Of a DNA stretch of 64,000 nucleotides, positions 1 through 10,975 are shown piece after piece. The stretch's first letter is position 1. Each line of letters starts with the position of its first letter. Location: NCBI GenBank assembly GCA_038025085.1, contig CM076152.1:29329501-29393500 (forward strand). Reading direction: 5' to 3'. A program made the translations under genes and the position numbers. The DNA is from Tetragonia tetragonoides (Eukaryota; Streptophyta; Magnoliopsida; Caryophyllales; Aizoaceae). The notes below the pieces were generated by a model. That model was given only the letters and a program-made list of their open reading frames with translations, did no database searches and was not told the DNA's origin.

Positions 1-2
1 TC

Positions 3-205
3 ACCAATTCGATTACTCAAACAATGTTATTACTAATCACGATCATATTCATATTGACCAATTCGATTACTCAATCTATGTTATTACTAATCATGATCAT
101 ATTCATTTCGACCAATTCGATTACTCAATCAATGTTATTACTAATCATGATCATTTGCATTTTGACACGTTCGATTACTCTATCTATGTTATTAGTATTC
201 AAATA
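3..205. repeat. 54-bp tandem repeat, about 3.8 copies
   Basis: Four successive units share the core ccaattcgattactcaat followed by ctatgttattactaatcatgatcat. The period is 54 bp (18 codons), so the array stays open in one frame and makes a false repetitive peptide. Units differ by a few substitutions and the last is truncated. The array may extend beyond the left edge of the window. Confidence 0.85.
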
Positions 206-1156
206 TTATTAGTTACCTAATTACTTGTTTCAAGTAATATCTGTTATATTGTTGAAATCTTTCACTTACAATTGAAGTCAACGATCGATTGGCAATTTAG
301 TGTTCATAAGTCGTCTAATATATAGCCTTTGCAATGTCCATAAAACAAAAACATGCCACTCTATGGTATTACTTTCACTAACTTGACTTAAAAGCATGAC
401 AATGACCTTAAACACTTTAGGCAAATTCACATCATAGTTTGGTCATCACAGACATTACTTTAAAAGTACAATTACTTTAAAATTGGTTTTTCGCAGAAAT
501 TTTGAATTTGTAACCCAATATGTGTTTTGGAGGGTTGATTTATGGACTTCAAAATTGGAAAACTAATGCTAAGTTATATTTTTGTCTTTCTTCCGGTTTT
601 CCCATAATATTAAGATGTTGGTTAATAATGAGTTTTACCATTGTAAATGAAGCTTACAAATACTCATTTTGACACCTTCTTCCTACATATCCCCAACTAA
701 TCCTTACTAACAAATGAACATAAAATATCTGAAGCTCTTATCAAAAACAATTTATATATCTTAAGCAATAAGTATTTTTATAGAAAAGTGGCATGTCCAA
801 TGTACTTTTCAGTTTTCACAACATTGTTTGTACTAACAAATCACATCCTACCTATGTAGCCTATCTTTTGTTACCCAATGTGTAAAAACAGCACCTACAC
901 GCACTTTCGTTGTTTCATAGAAATTGAAATTACTAGCTTGCATAATTGGAGTGTTTTGGACAAAGTATCCCACAACATTAAATGCGTTAGTACTTCCGGT
1001 TCTCAATTGATTTACCGCATCCCCAATTTTAGGGTACTCTTCTCATCCCATATTGTCACTAACCCTAATTGCGTCTCCATATATATTGTAAACTATGACA
1101 ATTTACTCTACAGTCATTTACTCTCTTCATAACTTGTAATACATCATTTATTTCCT
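206..1156. other. AT-rich non-coding stretch upstream of the first gene
   Basis: No recognisable protein, RNA gene or transposon end is visible. The only longer ORF (878-1132) has no family features and ends just before the start of the gene at 1157. An atatatat run near 1078-1086, about 75 bp before that start codon, could serve as its TATA element. Confidence 0.4.
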
Positions 1157-1792
1157 ATGGAGTCAAAGGCATCAGAGTTTGAAGCTGAGAGTCCTCTACC
1201 AATTCCAATGGGTATGAATCATTTATTGTGTAATATACGACCTTACGTTTGCTCATTTATTGTCAATATTGTTATTTAGACATTTATGCTTAAACTTTTT
1301 AATAATTTTAATGTTTGTCCTGATGTTAACTCAGACAACAAGGATGACTCTGATGAGGATTGTTTACCAGAAGGGCTAACTCAAATGGGTTGTGAGTTTC
1401 TGTACAAGCACTATGAGAAGTCTATGACCAAACTAGAGAATGAGGTTGTTGAGTTTTTGACTAGGGTCATGTACTACAACAAGAAAACTAAAGTTAAGAA
1501 GTGGATGTTTATGGATGACCCCTTCCCAGAGATGCTGAAACTCCTACGCAAAACACATGTAACTGATGGGCCACAATGGAGGAAGTCAATGACACCAACT
1601 TCCAAAGGCAAATCTATTGCAAGGACTACCCCTATTGCCAATGTTGATCAATCTTCCAGTACTCCTAAGGGCAAAATTGGCCAATCGTCCAAAGGTAAAT
1701 ATGGAAAATCTGCTAATGGAAAGGAAAACTCAACTGGTCCAGGCGTAGGGAAGAATCTCATCCATGACTTCATCCAACTCAGCTCTACTTAA
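1157..1792 (+). CDS. Two-exon gene of unknown function, about 170 aa
   Basis: The model joins exon 1 (1157-1211, from ATG) to exon 2 (1335-1792, to TAA). The donor is G|GTATGA and the acceptor TTAACTCAG|AC, and the reading phase matches. The product starts acidic (MESKASEFEAESPLP, then an Asp/Glu run NKDDSDED), has a middle part rich in charged and aromatic residues (FLYKHYEKSM, KKWMFMDDPFPEM) and ends in a Lys/Ser/Gly-rich, probably disordered tail of about 70 residues. No signal peptide or membrane segment is seen. I do not recognise the family. The shape, an acidic N-terminus plus a basic low-complexity tail, is common in nuclear proteins and in gene fragments carried by plant transposons. 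The Tat retrotransposon starts 400 bp downstream. Confidence 0.5.
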
Positions 1793-2189
1793 TTGACAAG
1801 TCAATTGGAAAGGGGTTTTATTTTGTCCTGACATACTCTACAAATGTCATATTTTGGGGGTTGTGCTATATGGATGTTGTTGTTTTTAGTAGTATTAAGT
1901 GGACAAGTTGTTTTATGCTACTTCTCGTCTAATTTTATTTCTATGTTCCTTTTGTAACTAAGCCAACCTATTAATTAAAGTCAGGGTTTGTAAATGAATG
2001 GTTGTTAAGTTGTTTTACAATGTTGTGCAATATGTTGCTATAATTTTAGAAGTATTTCCCACAATTTAAAATTATCTATTTGCATATAAATGGTCATATT
2101 TAATAGCATTATTGCTCGCATGTATGTATTAGGACAAATCTTAGCTTATAACAAGTAACAACATGTTGGCTTTGAAGTAAACATCATTG
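1793..2189. other. 3' flank of the first gene
   Basis: AT-rich sequence with no ORF or repeat that I recognise. It probably contains the 3' UTR of the gene at 1157-1792 and runs up to the target site of the Tat element. Confidence 0.4.
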
Positions 2190-2194
2190 AATAG

Positions 2195-3751
2195 TGTAAG
2201 AACCCTCGTCTTTTCGGGCGCTCTAATTGAAATATTCAGTTGGAATTAATGGTTCTTAAATATGTGTACATGCGATTCAAATTAATTATAAAGAACAATA
2301 ATTTGCAAATAAGAAACTGCCACCAATTTTTAAGAAAACAATTGAAAACCATCAAAAGTGCATCCCAATTCCTATTGGGAATTGACTCATGCCCATGGGG
2401 ACCAAATATTGAGTTCGGGGATGTAGGCACAAAATAAACAAAACGAATCTCATCTAAATCGCCCGTATTAACGGCCTCTACTAAGCTTATCCATGTCAAG
2501 TATTTATTTATGCTATATGATTCCATGCAAATCCGGTCGTCCAATGATCCTAAATTAACTAGGTGGGTTAAGATCAACCAAATTACCTACATTATCGCAT
2601 TGCACAATTTATATCCAATTTACATGCATACTATTAACAAGCAAAAACATGATATAAAGCATTAAATTAACGCTCCAACCTACCAACTTTGCTAAACGCG
2701 CCATGTATTGCATATGCACATTAATAAAACTGTTAGTATCTTCAAAAGAATGATAAATAATGCAAAGGTGCTAACTTTATGCTAAAATAAACCTAGGAGG
2801 CTACTATATGCATGCAAAAACTATAAAAAGATGCAAACTTGCATAAACTAATAAAAAGACATAAGCTTTATATTAAGAAACCATGCATAATTATATACAA
2901 AATCAAAAGCATGCAAATTTATTCAACCATAATCAAAAGCTAAATAAAACATGATTAATAAACAATAAAACAAGAGATTTATTAAAGAGTTAGGCCCTCA
3001 GGATGGTTAACCTGGACGTTCTATTCGAGGGACTAGTAGAATTGGGATTGCTCTTCGATCTTGGGTGCTAGGCTAGGTGTATTGCTTGCTTGGATCTTCA
3101 GATTTCTGAATTTTGGGAATTATGTGCTCTCAATGCTCTCAAAATTGTGAACTGACTGACCTCTTGCAAAAGAGGGTGAAAGAGAGTATTTATAGAGTTG
3201 GGGGACGGATTTAGGGGCCTAGGGCGAGAAGCCCGGCTCAAAAACTCGGCCCAGTCAAAAATTAGGTTCAGCGGCCACACGGAGGACAGCTGGGGCCCGC
3301 GCTGGCCGCTGACACTCAGCGGCTGGCCGCTGAAACTCAGCTGCTGGCAGCTGGGGCCAGCCGCTGGTCCAATGGCCCCCCGCTGTCACGCGTTGGCCGC
3401 CGAACGGGTCGAGTCAGCCGCTGGACCTGACGGCGCGTGCGTGACTAGGGTTTTGACTTTTTGGTGCTTTGTAAATTACGAAATTGCCCTTGGGCAGGCC
3501 CAGGGGGCCGGGATTGAGCGGTTTTGGCCCAAATCTTCAAGACGCGATATCTTTTGATCCGGGAACCTGATTGAGGCAAGGTCAAAGGCGTTGGAATCCT
3601 TATAACAAGGGCTATCCAAAGAATGAGGTTTCAAGGAATTTGGTCTAGATTTCGGAGCAATGTCCTTTTCTACTTACGTCCATGTCAATCCATTACCATC
3701 ATCATCGGGCGTTGCGGTGTTAGGGGACGAGAACCGATTAGGGTGTCTACA
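2195..3751 (-). repeat. 3' LTR of the Tat element (left copy, 1557 bp)
   Basis: Matches 17385-18854 along its length. On the minus strand it starts TGTAGACACC at 3751 and ends GGTTCTTACA at 2195. The U3 part contains a GC-rich block of CAGCGGC/GCCGCTG words (about 3265-3430), then a TATA box CTATAAATA (3187-3195). This copy has an extra stretch in the GC-rich block (roughly 3290-3370) and about 28 bp near 3628 that the other LTR lacks. Confidence 0.95.
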
Positions 3752-3764
3752 AAAGCCCCACTTT
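3752..3764 (-). other. Polypurine tract of the Tat element
   Basis: The minus strand reads AAAGTGGGGCTTT directly before the TGTAGACACC start of the 3' LTR. This is the usual position and composition of the plus-strand primer in Ty3/gypsy elements. Confidence 0.75.
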
Positions 3765-4649
3765 GGCCGAGCTTGTAAAAGCGAAGGTCAAAGTATTTGC
3801 TAAAAATGCCTGCAATATTTTTTTTTTTTAACATGCTTTATGTTAGAAAGAAGAAAAGATAGACTCCTGACCGCCTGTGGTCAGGGTTACCTGCTTTTTT
3901 TAAAGAGCGGTGCGTTGCTCTGCTTTGCTTTAAAGAGCGGTATGTTGCTCTGCTTTGCGGGTACCGACGTCGCGCTAATTTTGATAGCTTCGTCGTTAAA
4001 AGGGAGTTGTGTTGCCCTGCTCTGTTTTAAAGAGCGGTATGTTGCTCTGCTTCAGTTGTTCCTGCAAAACATATAATAAAGTGCCTGTGCCTGTAAAAAG
4101 GTTAGATATAAGGCTTGCGCCTGCAAAAATAGATAATGCCGGGTCCCTGAGATAGGAAACCAAGCTGTGGGGGTAAAAGAGTCATTTTGGGTGACATATT
4201 CAAATTTCCCGGGCTTCCAACGGTCGAGAAACGCAATTCCGCGTGGAATTTGAACTCGTGGGCCCGCCCCGAGGGCGCAAACGCGAAAACGGGTTCGGCG
4301 GCCATGCGGACGGCCGTCGAGTGCTGGGCGGCCTCAAGATAGGTACACCTGATCGGACAGGATGCCCGACATTGTTTGGGATCGATCGGAGTTGCTCTTC
4401 TGACCGGCTACTCACTTGAGTTCCTATGCTTCCAAGTTTGTGGTAAGCCTCAAACTTTGAATTCATAGTTTTATGCATTGAATTTTAATTTATGTGCTTT
4501 GCCTTGAGTAGAATTGTGTAGGAATTGTATGCAATTGCCAAGCTTGTAGCGCATGTGATCTTGCGCGGCTTGAACGAACTTAGAAATATGCTTAGGACTT
4601 GAACATTTGGTTGAAATGTGAACCTAAGAGGTTGCGAATGTGATCATAG
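3765..4649 (+). other. Region between the 3' LTR and the first antisense gene
   Basis: It contains imperfect direct repeats of taaagagcggtgcgttgctc (3901-4054) and a GC-rich block (4200-4345) with cggcc words. A possible donor GTAAGC at 4442 and acceptor ATCATAG at 4649 suggest that the antisense gene has an upstream exon here, but every in-frame path I followed meets a stop before an ATG, so I do not call it. Confidence 0.45.
3901..4054. repeat. Short direct repeats inside the Tat element
   Basis: Units built on aaagagcggtatgttgctctg occur at about 3902, 3931 and 4030, with a weaker relative at about 4001 (aaaagggagttgtgttgccc). The first two are adjacent, with a period of about 29 bp. Function unknown. 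Confidence 0.65.
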
Positions 4650-6960
4650 GAACCCGATGGGAATTTTAAGCCCCATGGTAACTATGGTTCTTCGGTGAAG
4701 CTTTTTAAGACTTTGCCCAAAGAGGTGCAAAGCGCGGTTTCGGGTGCGGGGTTCGGACCCCTTTTGAAAGCGGCGGACTCGGTTGACCGAGTCAAGAGAT
4801 GCATTGTCCGCTTGTCTTTGGAACGTTTTTGGGATACTACCAACACGTTTCATTTCCCTAATGGGGAGATGATGATCACTCCCTCGGAGTTTGCTATGTT
4901 GACTGGGGTGCCTTGCATGGGTATGCCCATTGTGTATGACGTTTCCATCTGGAAACGTAAGACTGAGATGGTGGAGTTGTGTGGCCCTTGGGGAAATACC
5001 TGGGGTCACCATTATCTTTCCTATAGCGAGCTCTATGCCGCTTTGACTGATGTGAGGTACAAGAGGAGTACCTCGGTTGAGCAGAAGGGGAGGAAGTTTA
5101 TCGCCTATCTCCTTGCCCCCACCATCTTTGGTGACAAGGGAGAGCGTATTCATGCTATTTACCTCCCTAGCTTGTTGGACTGGGAGAGGGTGAGAGAGTA
5201 GAACTGGGGGTTGCCGGGCTACGCCAACCTCTTGAGGTGCATGGGGTTTGCTTGCCGCGTGAACGATGAGGGATACAAGCAGACGACTCTTCCTCCCGTG
5301 AGCTTATGCGGTTTTTGGAAGGCCTTGCAGGTGCGTTTTTACTTTGTATTTATTTGATGATTTGCATGACTTAACTGTATGGTGCTTAATTTCATGTTTC
5401 GATGTAGCCTTGGTTCTTTGAGCATTTCCCGGACATGGCGCCTACGGGCTGGGAGTTGGATTTCCTGGTTTGCAGGGCATGGCGTCATAGAGGTCCTGCG
5501 CCCTTTTCGACCCTCCAGCAGTATAGGGAGGCTCTCTTGCACCTAGATTGGCACAAGGTAATGCAATTTTTCTTTTTGCCACATGGATTGTATTTCTTGG
5601 TGTGGAAATATCTTATATTGCATGTTTTTGTAGATTGACTACTTCCCTTGCGCGAAGTACCATGGGTCGGCTCCGGATGCTGTCCTTGCTTCCAGGGCGA
5701 TAGACCGCCAGAGGATCCTGATCGCGGGTCCGTTCTCTTTCGAGTGGTACTTGGGAGAGCGGATCTTCCGTCAGGCTTATCCTAACGTGGCTGGCCCGAG
5801 GATTCCCTTGGATCCTCCCTCGACCATGTTCTTGATGAGGTGCTTGTCTCGCGAGCAGGTTGCGGAGGCCATGGTCGGCTCAGATGCTATGCGGTATTTG
5901 AGGGAGCCTGCGGAGGACCTTGCGGGGCACTACGAGCAGTACCGTCGTGATCACCTCATGCCTTCATTTGTGGGTTTGAAGGTAAGAATTTTATATTTAT
6001 TTTTTATGCCTTTCTTGGTTTGTTGATTTGCTGACCTACTTTGCTTTGTAGGAGCCTCGGGTTGACGATGTCGACGTGGATGTCCCGGATATGCAGGTCC
6101 GAGGTCGAGATTATGACGGGAAGGAGTGCTGGGGAGAGGTCCCGATGACGGAGGACCTTGATAGGACATCCAGGGCCTTCCTCTTCCAGTTGGGCATCCA
6201 GGGGTAAATTTGTAATTTTACCTGTTGCATGTGATTTTTACTGCTTTCATGCTTGTATTGACTTTTCTTTGCACAGCTTGACCGTGAGCAGACCGGGAAG
6301 GTCTTCAAGATGATGCATGCTATGAAGTCCTGGATCTCTCGAGACCTCTCGAAGGGCACCTGTTCGAGGGCTGACTTGGATAAGGTGAGCTAGACTTTGC
6401 ATCTTCAAAGTTGTATGCTTTGAGAAATGTATCTTATATGTTCGGTGGGTTGCAGGTGGAGTATCGTCGACCCCTTCCTCGTCGGTCACGACAGGTGGTA
6501 TTGTCGGATGACGAGGAGCTCGCCTGAGCGTAGTCCTTCCCGCGAGAGGAGTCCTCGGAGGGAGAGTCCTCGGAGAGAGAGGGAGCCAGTGCATCGGACG
6601 GATCGTCCTAGTGGGAGTAGGATGGCTCCGTTTGTGGAGCCTACTCCTATGCCTATGCCGATGTATCCTTCTTATCCCGGGTATGCGGGGTATGCTCCTT
6701 ATGGTGGTCTTTACTACCAGCCCCCTGTCCCTGCTCCTATGATGCCTATCGTGCCTCCTCGTTCTTCGTAGGGGTATGATTCGAGTTATGCTGGAGAGGG
6801 GTGCTCGTATTGGGAGCCTGCCCGTCATTCTTCCTTTGACCCGGGCCAGCTGGCGGCGTCGATCTTTGGTGATGAGCCCCGGAGGTCGGAGGATCATTTT
6901 GAGGTGCTCCGTTCAGATGCTGATGCGGGTGATGATTTTTATGACAATGCATTTGTATGA
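4650..6960 (+). pseudogene. Antisense gene 1 of the Tat element: plant mobile domain (MAIN-like) protein, broken
   Basis: It reads opposite to gag-pol. Exons by splice signals: about 4650-5330, 5408-5557, 5634-5981, 6052-6203, 6277-6384, 6456-6960. Exon 1 carries the plant mobile domain signature FHFPNGEMMITPSEFAMLTG followed by VPCMGMPI; exons 2-3 continue with WFFEHFPDMAPTGWELD and HLDWHK joined in phase to IDYFPCAKYHG. The last exon encodes a low-complexity Arg/Ser tail (SPERSPSRERSPRRESPRR) and a Tyr/Pro/Met-rich stretch. No ATG start is visible. Lesions: TAG at 5199-5201 inside exon 1, an extra GG at the donor near 6202, a frameshift near 6520 and a TAG at 6769-6771. PMD proteins of the MAIN/MAIL family are nuclear silencing factors; PMD genes are also known as passengers of plant transposons, which fits here. 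Confidence 0.82.
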
Positions 6961-7752
6961 AATACATTTATGAACATTTGTGTTGAACAAAATATTCAGA
7001 CTTTGCTTTGTAATATATTGCTGTTCTTATTGGTCCCTGGATATATAATTAGGCTAATGCAAATGCACAGGTAGTCAAGCAAAAGCGCAAGTAATAGCCA
7101 TGTAGCAAAAAATGGTACAGCCAAAAGTTAAAATTGGGTGTACCCTATCCCCCCTAAAAAAAATGAAAAAAGAAAGGGGTGCCAAAATGAAATAAAATTA
7201 ATAAGTGTAAAAGGGATGAATAAAATAAAATAAAAATGATCATCCACAAAAGAAATAAGGAAATTGTGGGATTCCCATAAATAATTAAGGAAATAATAGA
7301 AAGTAGCAATAATAGAAAAAATAGGAAACTGAGCCAAATCGGAGTCCAAAACGGTTAAGGAAAGTGTCCAAAACCGGGTAGAAGAGTGTTGTCTCGAAAA
7401 AAAGGCTCGGCGGCCAAAGGGGTGTGCTCAGCGGCTGACGCGAAGGAGTGGAGGTCAAAACAGGGGCCGCCAGACTCAGCGGCTGGGCCGCGGAGGCTGG
7501 GCGGCTGGCCGCTGAGGCTCTGTGGCTGGGCCGCTGGGCCTTGGCTGCCATAACTGGGCCGCCGAGCCTTCAGCGGCTGCCCTATGGGCCGCTGAAGCCT
7601 TTTTTTCGACGGATTGCCTTATTTTCGTCTTTTTTCGTACGAGCCCTATATAAGCCTTGGGTTAGTTCGATTTTGGGACATCACCTTCATAATTCTATAG
7701 CAATAGAGAGATTTTTAGAGAGAGAAACCTCCAACTAATTTAGAATTCAGCC
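6961..7752 (+). promoter_or_regulatory. Spacer and promoter region of the second antisense gene
   Basis: After the end of antisense gene 1 the sequence is AT-rich (6961-7380), then GC-rich with many cagcggc/gccgctg words (7405-7610), then a TATA box at 7647-7653 and a short leader to the ATG at 7753. The GC-rich words are the same kind as in the LTR U3 block. Confidence 0.55.
7647..7653 (+). promoter_or_regulatory. TATA box of the second antisense gene
   Basis: The sequence gccctatataagcc is a strong plant TATA context, about 100 bp upstream of the ATG at 7753. It points against gag-pol transcription, so this gene probably has its own promoter. Confidence 0.65.
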
Positions 7753-9296
7753 ATGACAAGCTTTAAAGTTAAGTTCGATAAGTGGTTGCAATCTATGACC
7801 CTTGAAGAAAGGATGAGACTTGTGCCCTTTCACTTGGTTGCTTTCTTCCATCTGAAGCAAGTTCAAGTTGTTTGGAACCTTCTTGAGGCTGCGGTTGAAT
7901 TTTGGGATGACAAACTTCATGTTTTTAGGTTCGAGTATAACGAATTGTGCCCTCTCCCTGAAGAATTTGCTGCCATAATTGGGTTTCCCCATGATCAAGC
8001 ACCTGCAACTCCATGGCTCGGGGCCAACCTTGAAGGTTACTATAAAAGGTATCTAGGTTTATCTGCAACACAAGCCTCTTCTGTGGCTAGAACCGGCGAG
8101 TTAGACCTCAATGGTGTGATTGACATCTTTTTTCCCAAGGTAAGGGATGATCATAACGAGACATATTATAGGCGTGCTTTTATCTTATGTCTCTTGCATA
8201 GGTACCTCTTTGTTGGTGGAGGTAATAATGGTAAAACTTGTATGCTTAGAATTGTTGAACAAATTCAAAACGATTTTACCCCTATGTCTCTTGTTCTTGG
8301 AGAAACCTTAATGTGCTTGGATCGCAAGAAACAAGAACCAACTCATGGCGGATGGACGGGAAGCCCTCTTCTCCTTCAAGTGAGTGCTTGAACAATTGCT
8401 TTGTATATAAAGTTTGAATCTTTAATGGATACCTAACTTTATTAGTTTTGTTTTTGTGCTTTTTGTAGATTTGGCTTTTGGAGCATATGTGCTTCATTGA
8501 GAGGCCGACTAATGCGCTCAAGTACCAGCTAAAGCAGTTTCCTGCCCGCTGAAGGCTTTATTATAAATCCACCATTGATGAATGGCGTGGATACCTTAAA
8601 GCTTGCCCTTTGTTAAGATGGACTGTCAAGTGGTGGGGCTTAATATCCGCAATCGGATGTAGCACGGAGACAAGATATTATCAAGTCCTTGGTCTTCAAA
8701 ATTTGACTTACATATTTCCTAGCCATATCATGCGACAATATGGAAAACGCCAGATCATCCCATAGAAGGATAGTGTTGCGCCTACAACCCGGGTTTTGAC
8801 TATTAGCATGGTGAGATCATGGGAGTGTGCATGGGATCGTCGCCTTAAGTGGACTATTCCTCATATCAAGGCCCCAATGGCAATATCTTCAGCTTATGAA
8901 GCTTGGATGAATTGTAAGACTGCGGAGGGTCGTCGTGCATGCAGGAAATCTGAACAAGATGATCTCAAGGCCCAGTCGGTCAAGTCCAACTTAAGACTTT
9001 CCAACCCTAATGATCCTAAAGGGAAAGGTAAACAAAAGGGAGTCAAGCATGTGAAAAGTGTCCTTAACCCAAAGGCTAAGAAAGTTTTAGCCAAGATTAC
9101 TACTAAGTCAGAGGAGGAGCCCCAAATTCGGGCCAATGATCATGAAGCCTCTACAAGTGATCCTCTAATGGAGGTTGAAAAGGAAGAAGAGCCCGTGGTC
9201 CGAGAAAGATGGGCTCCCAAGGAGCGCGAAGTGGAAGGCCCAAAGGTTTACGAACCTATGAAAGATGTTGTCCCTACTATCGAAGCTACGGAGTAG
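7753..9296 (+). pseudogene. Antisense gene 2 of the Tat element: DUF7745-like protein, two stops
   Basis: Exon 1 is 7753-8379 (209 codons from a clear ATG). The intron is 8380-8468 (GTGAGT..TTTTGTAG). Exon 2 is 8469-9296, in phase. The N-terminal part has WNLLEAAVEFWDDKLHVFRF followed by CPLPEEFAAIIGFP, the layout of the DUF7745 domain of retroelement-linked plant proteins, a relative in shape of the plant mobile domain. The C-terminus is rich in Lys, Glu and Pro (for example KGKGKQKGVKHVK), probably disordered. Exon 2 contains TGA at 8550-8552 and TAG at 8763-8765 in frame; both are explained by C to T (CGA, CAG). Otherwise the frame is open to TAG at 9294. Function unknown; the family name is from memory of its motif pattern. 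Confidence 0.8.
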
Positions 9297-9724
9297 TCTA
9301 TTAGGAAATACCCATTTGGAGCATGTCTAGCTTAGGATTGCCTCTTTTTTTTGCTTTAAATTCAATAAGGGTGATGTGCCTCCTCTTTTTTTTTGTTAGG
9401 TTTAAACGTCTTTTTTTTTTTGTGTTAAGAATTGCCGAGTCTTGTAATGGACTTTATTATTATTTATTTATGGAGACATGCTCATTTTAATTTTGCAACC
9501 TTGTGTTTATTATGTGCACAAATTTTAACAACTTTTGAATGCGAATTTGATGAATGGGCCGGGCCCAATTGCAATTGGGTTGTCCTACGTATCCTTTTAG
9601 GGAAATCAGGCCACTCATAGTTCTTATCCGTTTTTTTTTTTAACATTCAATCCCTTTTTTTTTTTTTTTTTTTTTTAGTTAGCCTTGTGTGGGCCTCTCG
9701 AAAGTGTTATATTGGGTGTCTTGC
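9297..9724. other. Boundary between the antisense genes and pol
   Basis: Several T-runs (9345-9352, 9385-9393, 9410-9421, 9632-9641 and a run of over 20 T near 9653-9676) and AT-rich sequence. It probably holds the 3' UTR of antisense gene 2 and, on the other strand, the end of pol. No coding sequence seen. Confidence 0.5.
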
Positions 9725-10870
9725 CTAGGCATAGAACCTCTTTAATTGATCCATGTTTATCCATTGACTAAATTCGATCCCGTCTAAATCTGCCAATCTT
9801 GCAGCGCCACCTGTTAAGATCTTTGTGATGATAAACGGGCCTGACCAGTTGGGTCGAAATTTGCCTCTTGGGTCAGTGACATTGGCCCTTACTTCTTTAA
9901 GTACTAAGTCTCCAACTTTAAGGTCCCTCATTTTGAGCATTTGGTTAAAGTGCCTAGTTAGTCTGTTCTGATAGACTCTTACATTGTGCAAAGCTTGCAA
10001 CCTTTTCTCATCTAGCAGGATTAATTGTTCATATCGGGCTTGGACCCAATCCACTTCTGGGATTTGACTTTCTAAAACGATCCTTAGAGATGGGATCTCT
10101 AGTTCAATTGGTAATACGGCTTCCATTCCGTAAACAAAGGAGTATGGTGTTGCTCCCGTTGATGCGCGAACCGATGCCCTATAACCCCAAAGTGCGAATG
10201 GCAGCTTGTCTGGCCAGTCATGATAATTTTCAGACATTCTTTCAATGATTTTCTTGATGTTCTTGTTAGCTGCCTCTACTGCACCGTTTGTTTGCGATCT
10301 ATAGGGGGATGACTTTCAATGCTGGATTTTAAATTGGTCCAACAGCTCGACCACTTCCTTCATGAAGTGTGACCCATTATCACTGATGATTTCTTAGGGA
10401 ACTCCATATCTAGCTATTATGTTATTCTTAATGAACTTTACCACGTGTTTTGCTTTGAGCTTCGTGTATGATTGCGCCTCGACCCATTTGGTAAAGTAAT
10501 CGATTGCGACTAGGATATATTCGTGTCCCCCTTTTCCTGTTGGGGTTATTTTACCGACGATATCAATCCCCCAAGCTGAGAAAGGCCACGGTGAGGTAAA
10601 GGTGTATAACGGGCTTGGTGGTAGATGTTGTAAATTTGCATGAGTCTGGCATTGTACGCATCTTTTGACAAACTCACAACAGTCTTTTTCTATCGTTGTC
10701 CAATAATATCCAAGCCTTATTATCTTCCTAGATAGCACCATACCGTTCATGTGCGATCCACATACTCCTGCATGTACTTCTCTTAAGACCTTATGGGCCG
10801 TTTCGGTACCTAGGCAGCGGAGGTTGACTCCGTTTGGGCTTTTCTTGTATATTTCTCCCTGTACTTCCAA
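9725..10870 (-). pseudogene. int: Tat integrase with two in-frame stops
   Basis: Integrase inserts the cDNA copy. It lies in the same frame as the RT/RNase H stretch (offset 582 bases, a multiple of 3). The zinc-binding part shows H..H..C..C (HAGVCGSH, CVQCQTH). The DDE core has WGIDIVGKI for the first Asp and ISDNGSHF for the second, and after SSPYRSQTNGAVEAANK comes the Glu region. The C-terminal part includes LVLKEVRANVTDPRGKFRPN and the usual WSGPFII. Stops sit at 10394-10396 (TAA, before EIISDNG) and 10316-10318 (TGA, before KSSPYR); both fit C to T changes (CAA, CGA). The frame ends at 9725 after LKRFYA. Confidence 0.9.
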
Positions 10871-10975
10871 GAACTGGGCCGCGAGCCTTCTGAGTGCTTT
10901 TTGGGCTCTAGGACTAGAATCAGGAGGGTAGAGCTGGTAAACGAGCAGATTTTTTATGTCGGTGTACCACTCATC

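Noticed and set aside
24..212. A 62-codon ORF with repeated MLLLIxIIFILTNSITQS units
   Set aside because: It is the translation of the 54-bp tandem repeat and has no gene context.
4650..9296. Domestication of the plant mobile domain genes as host genes
   Set aside because: Both carry in-frame stops and lie within a complete transposon unit with LTRs, so there is no sign of host selection at this locus.
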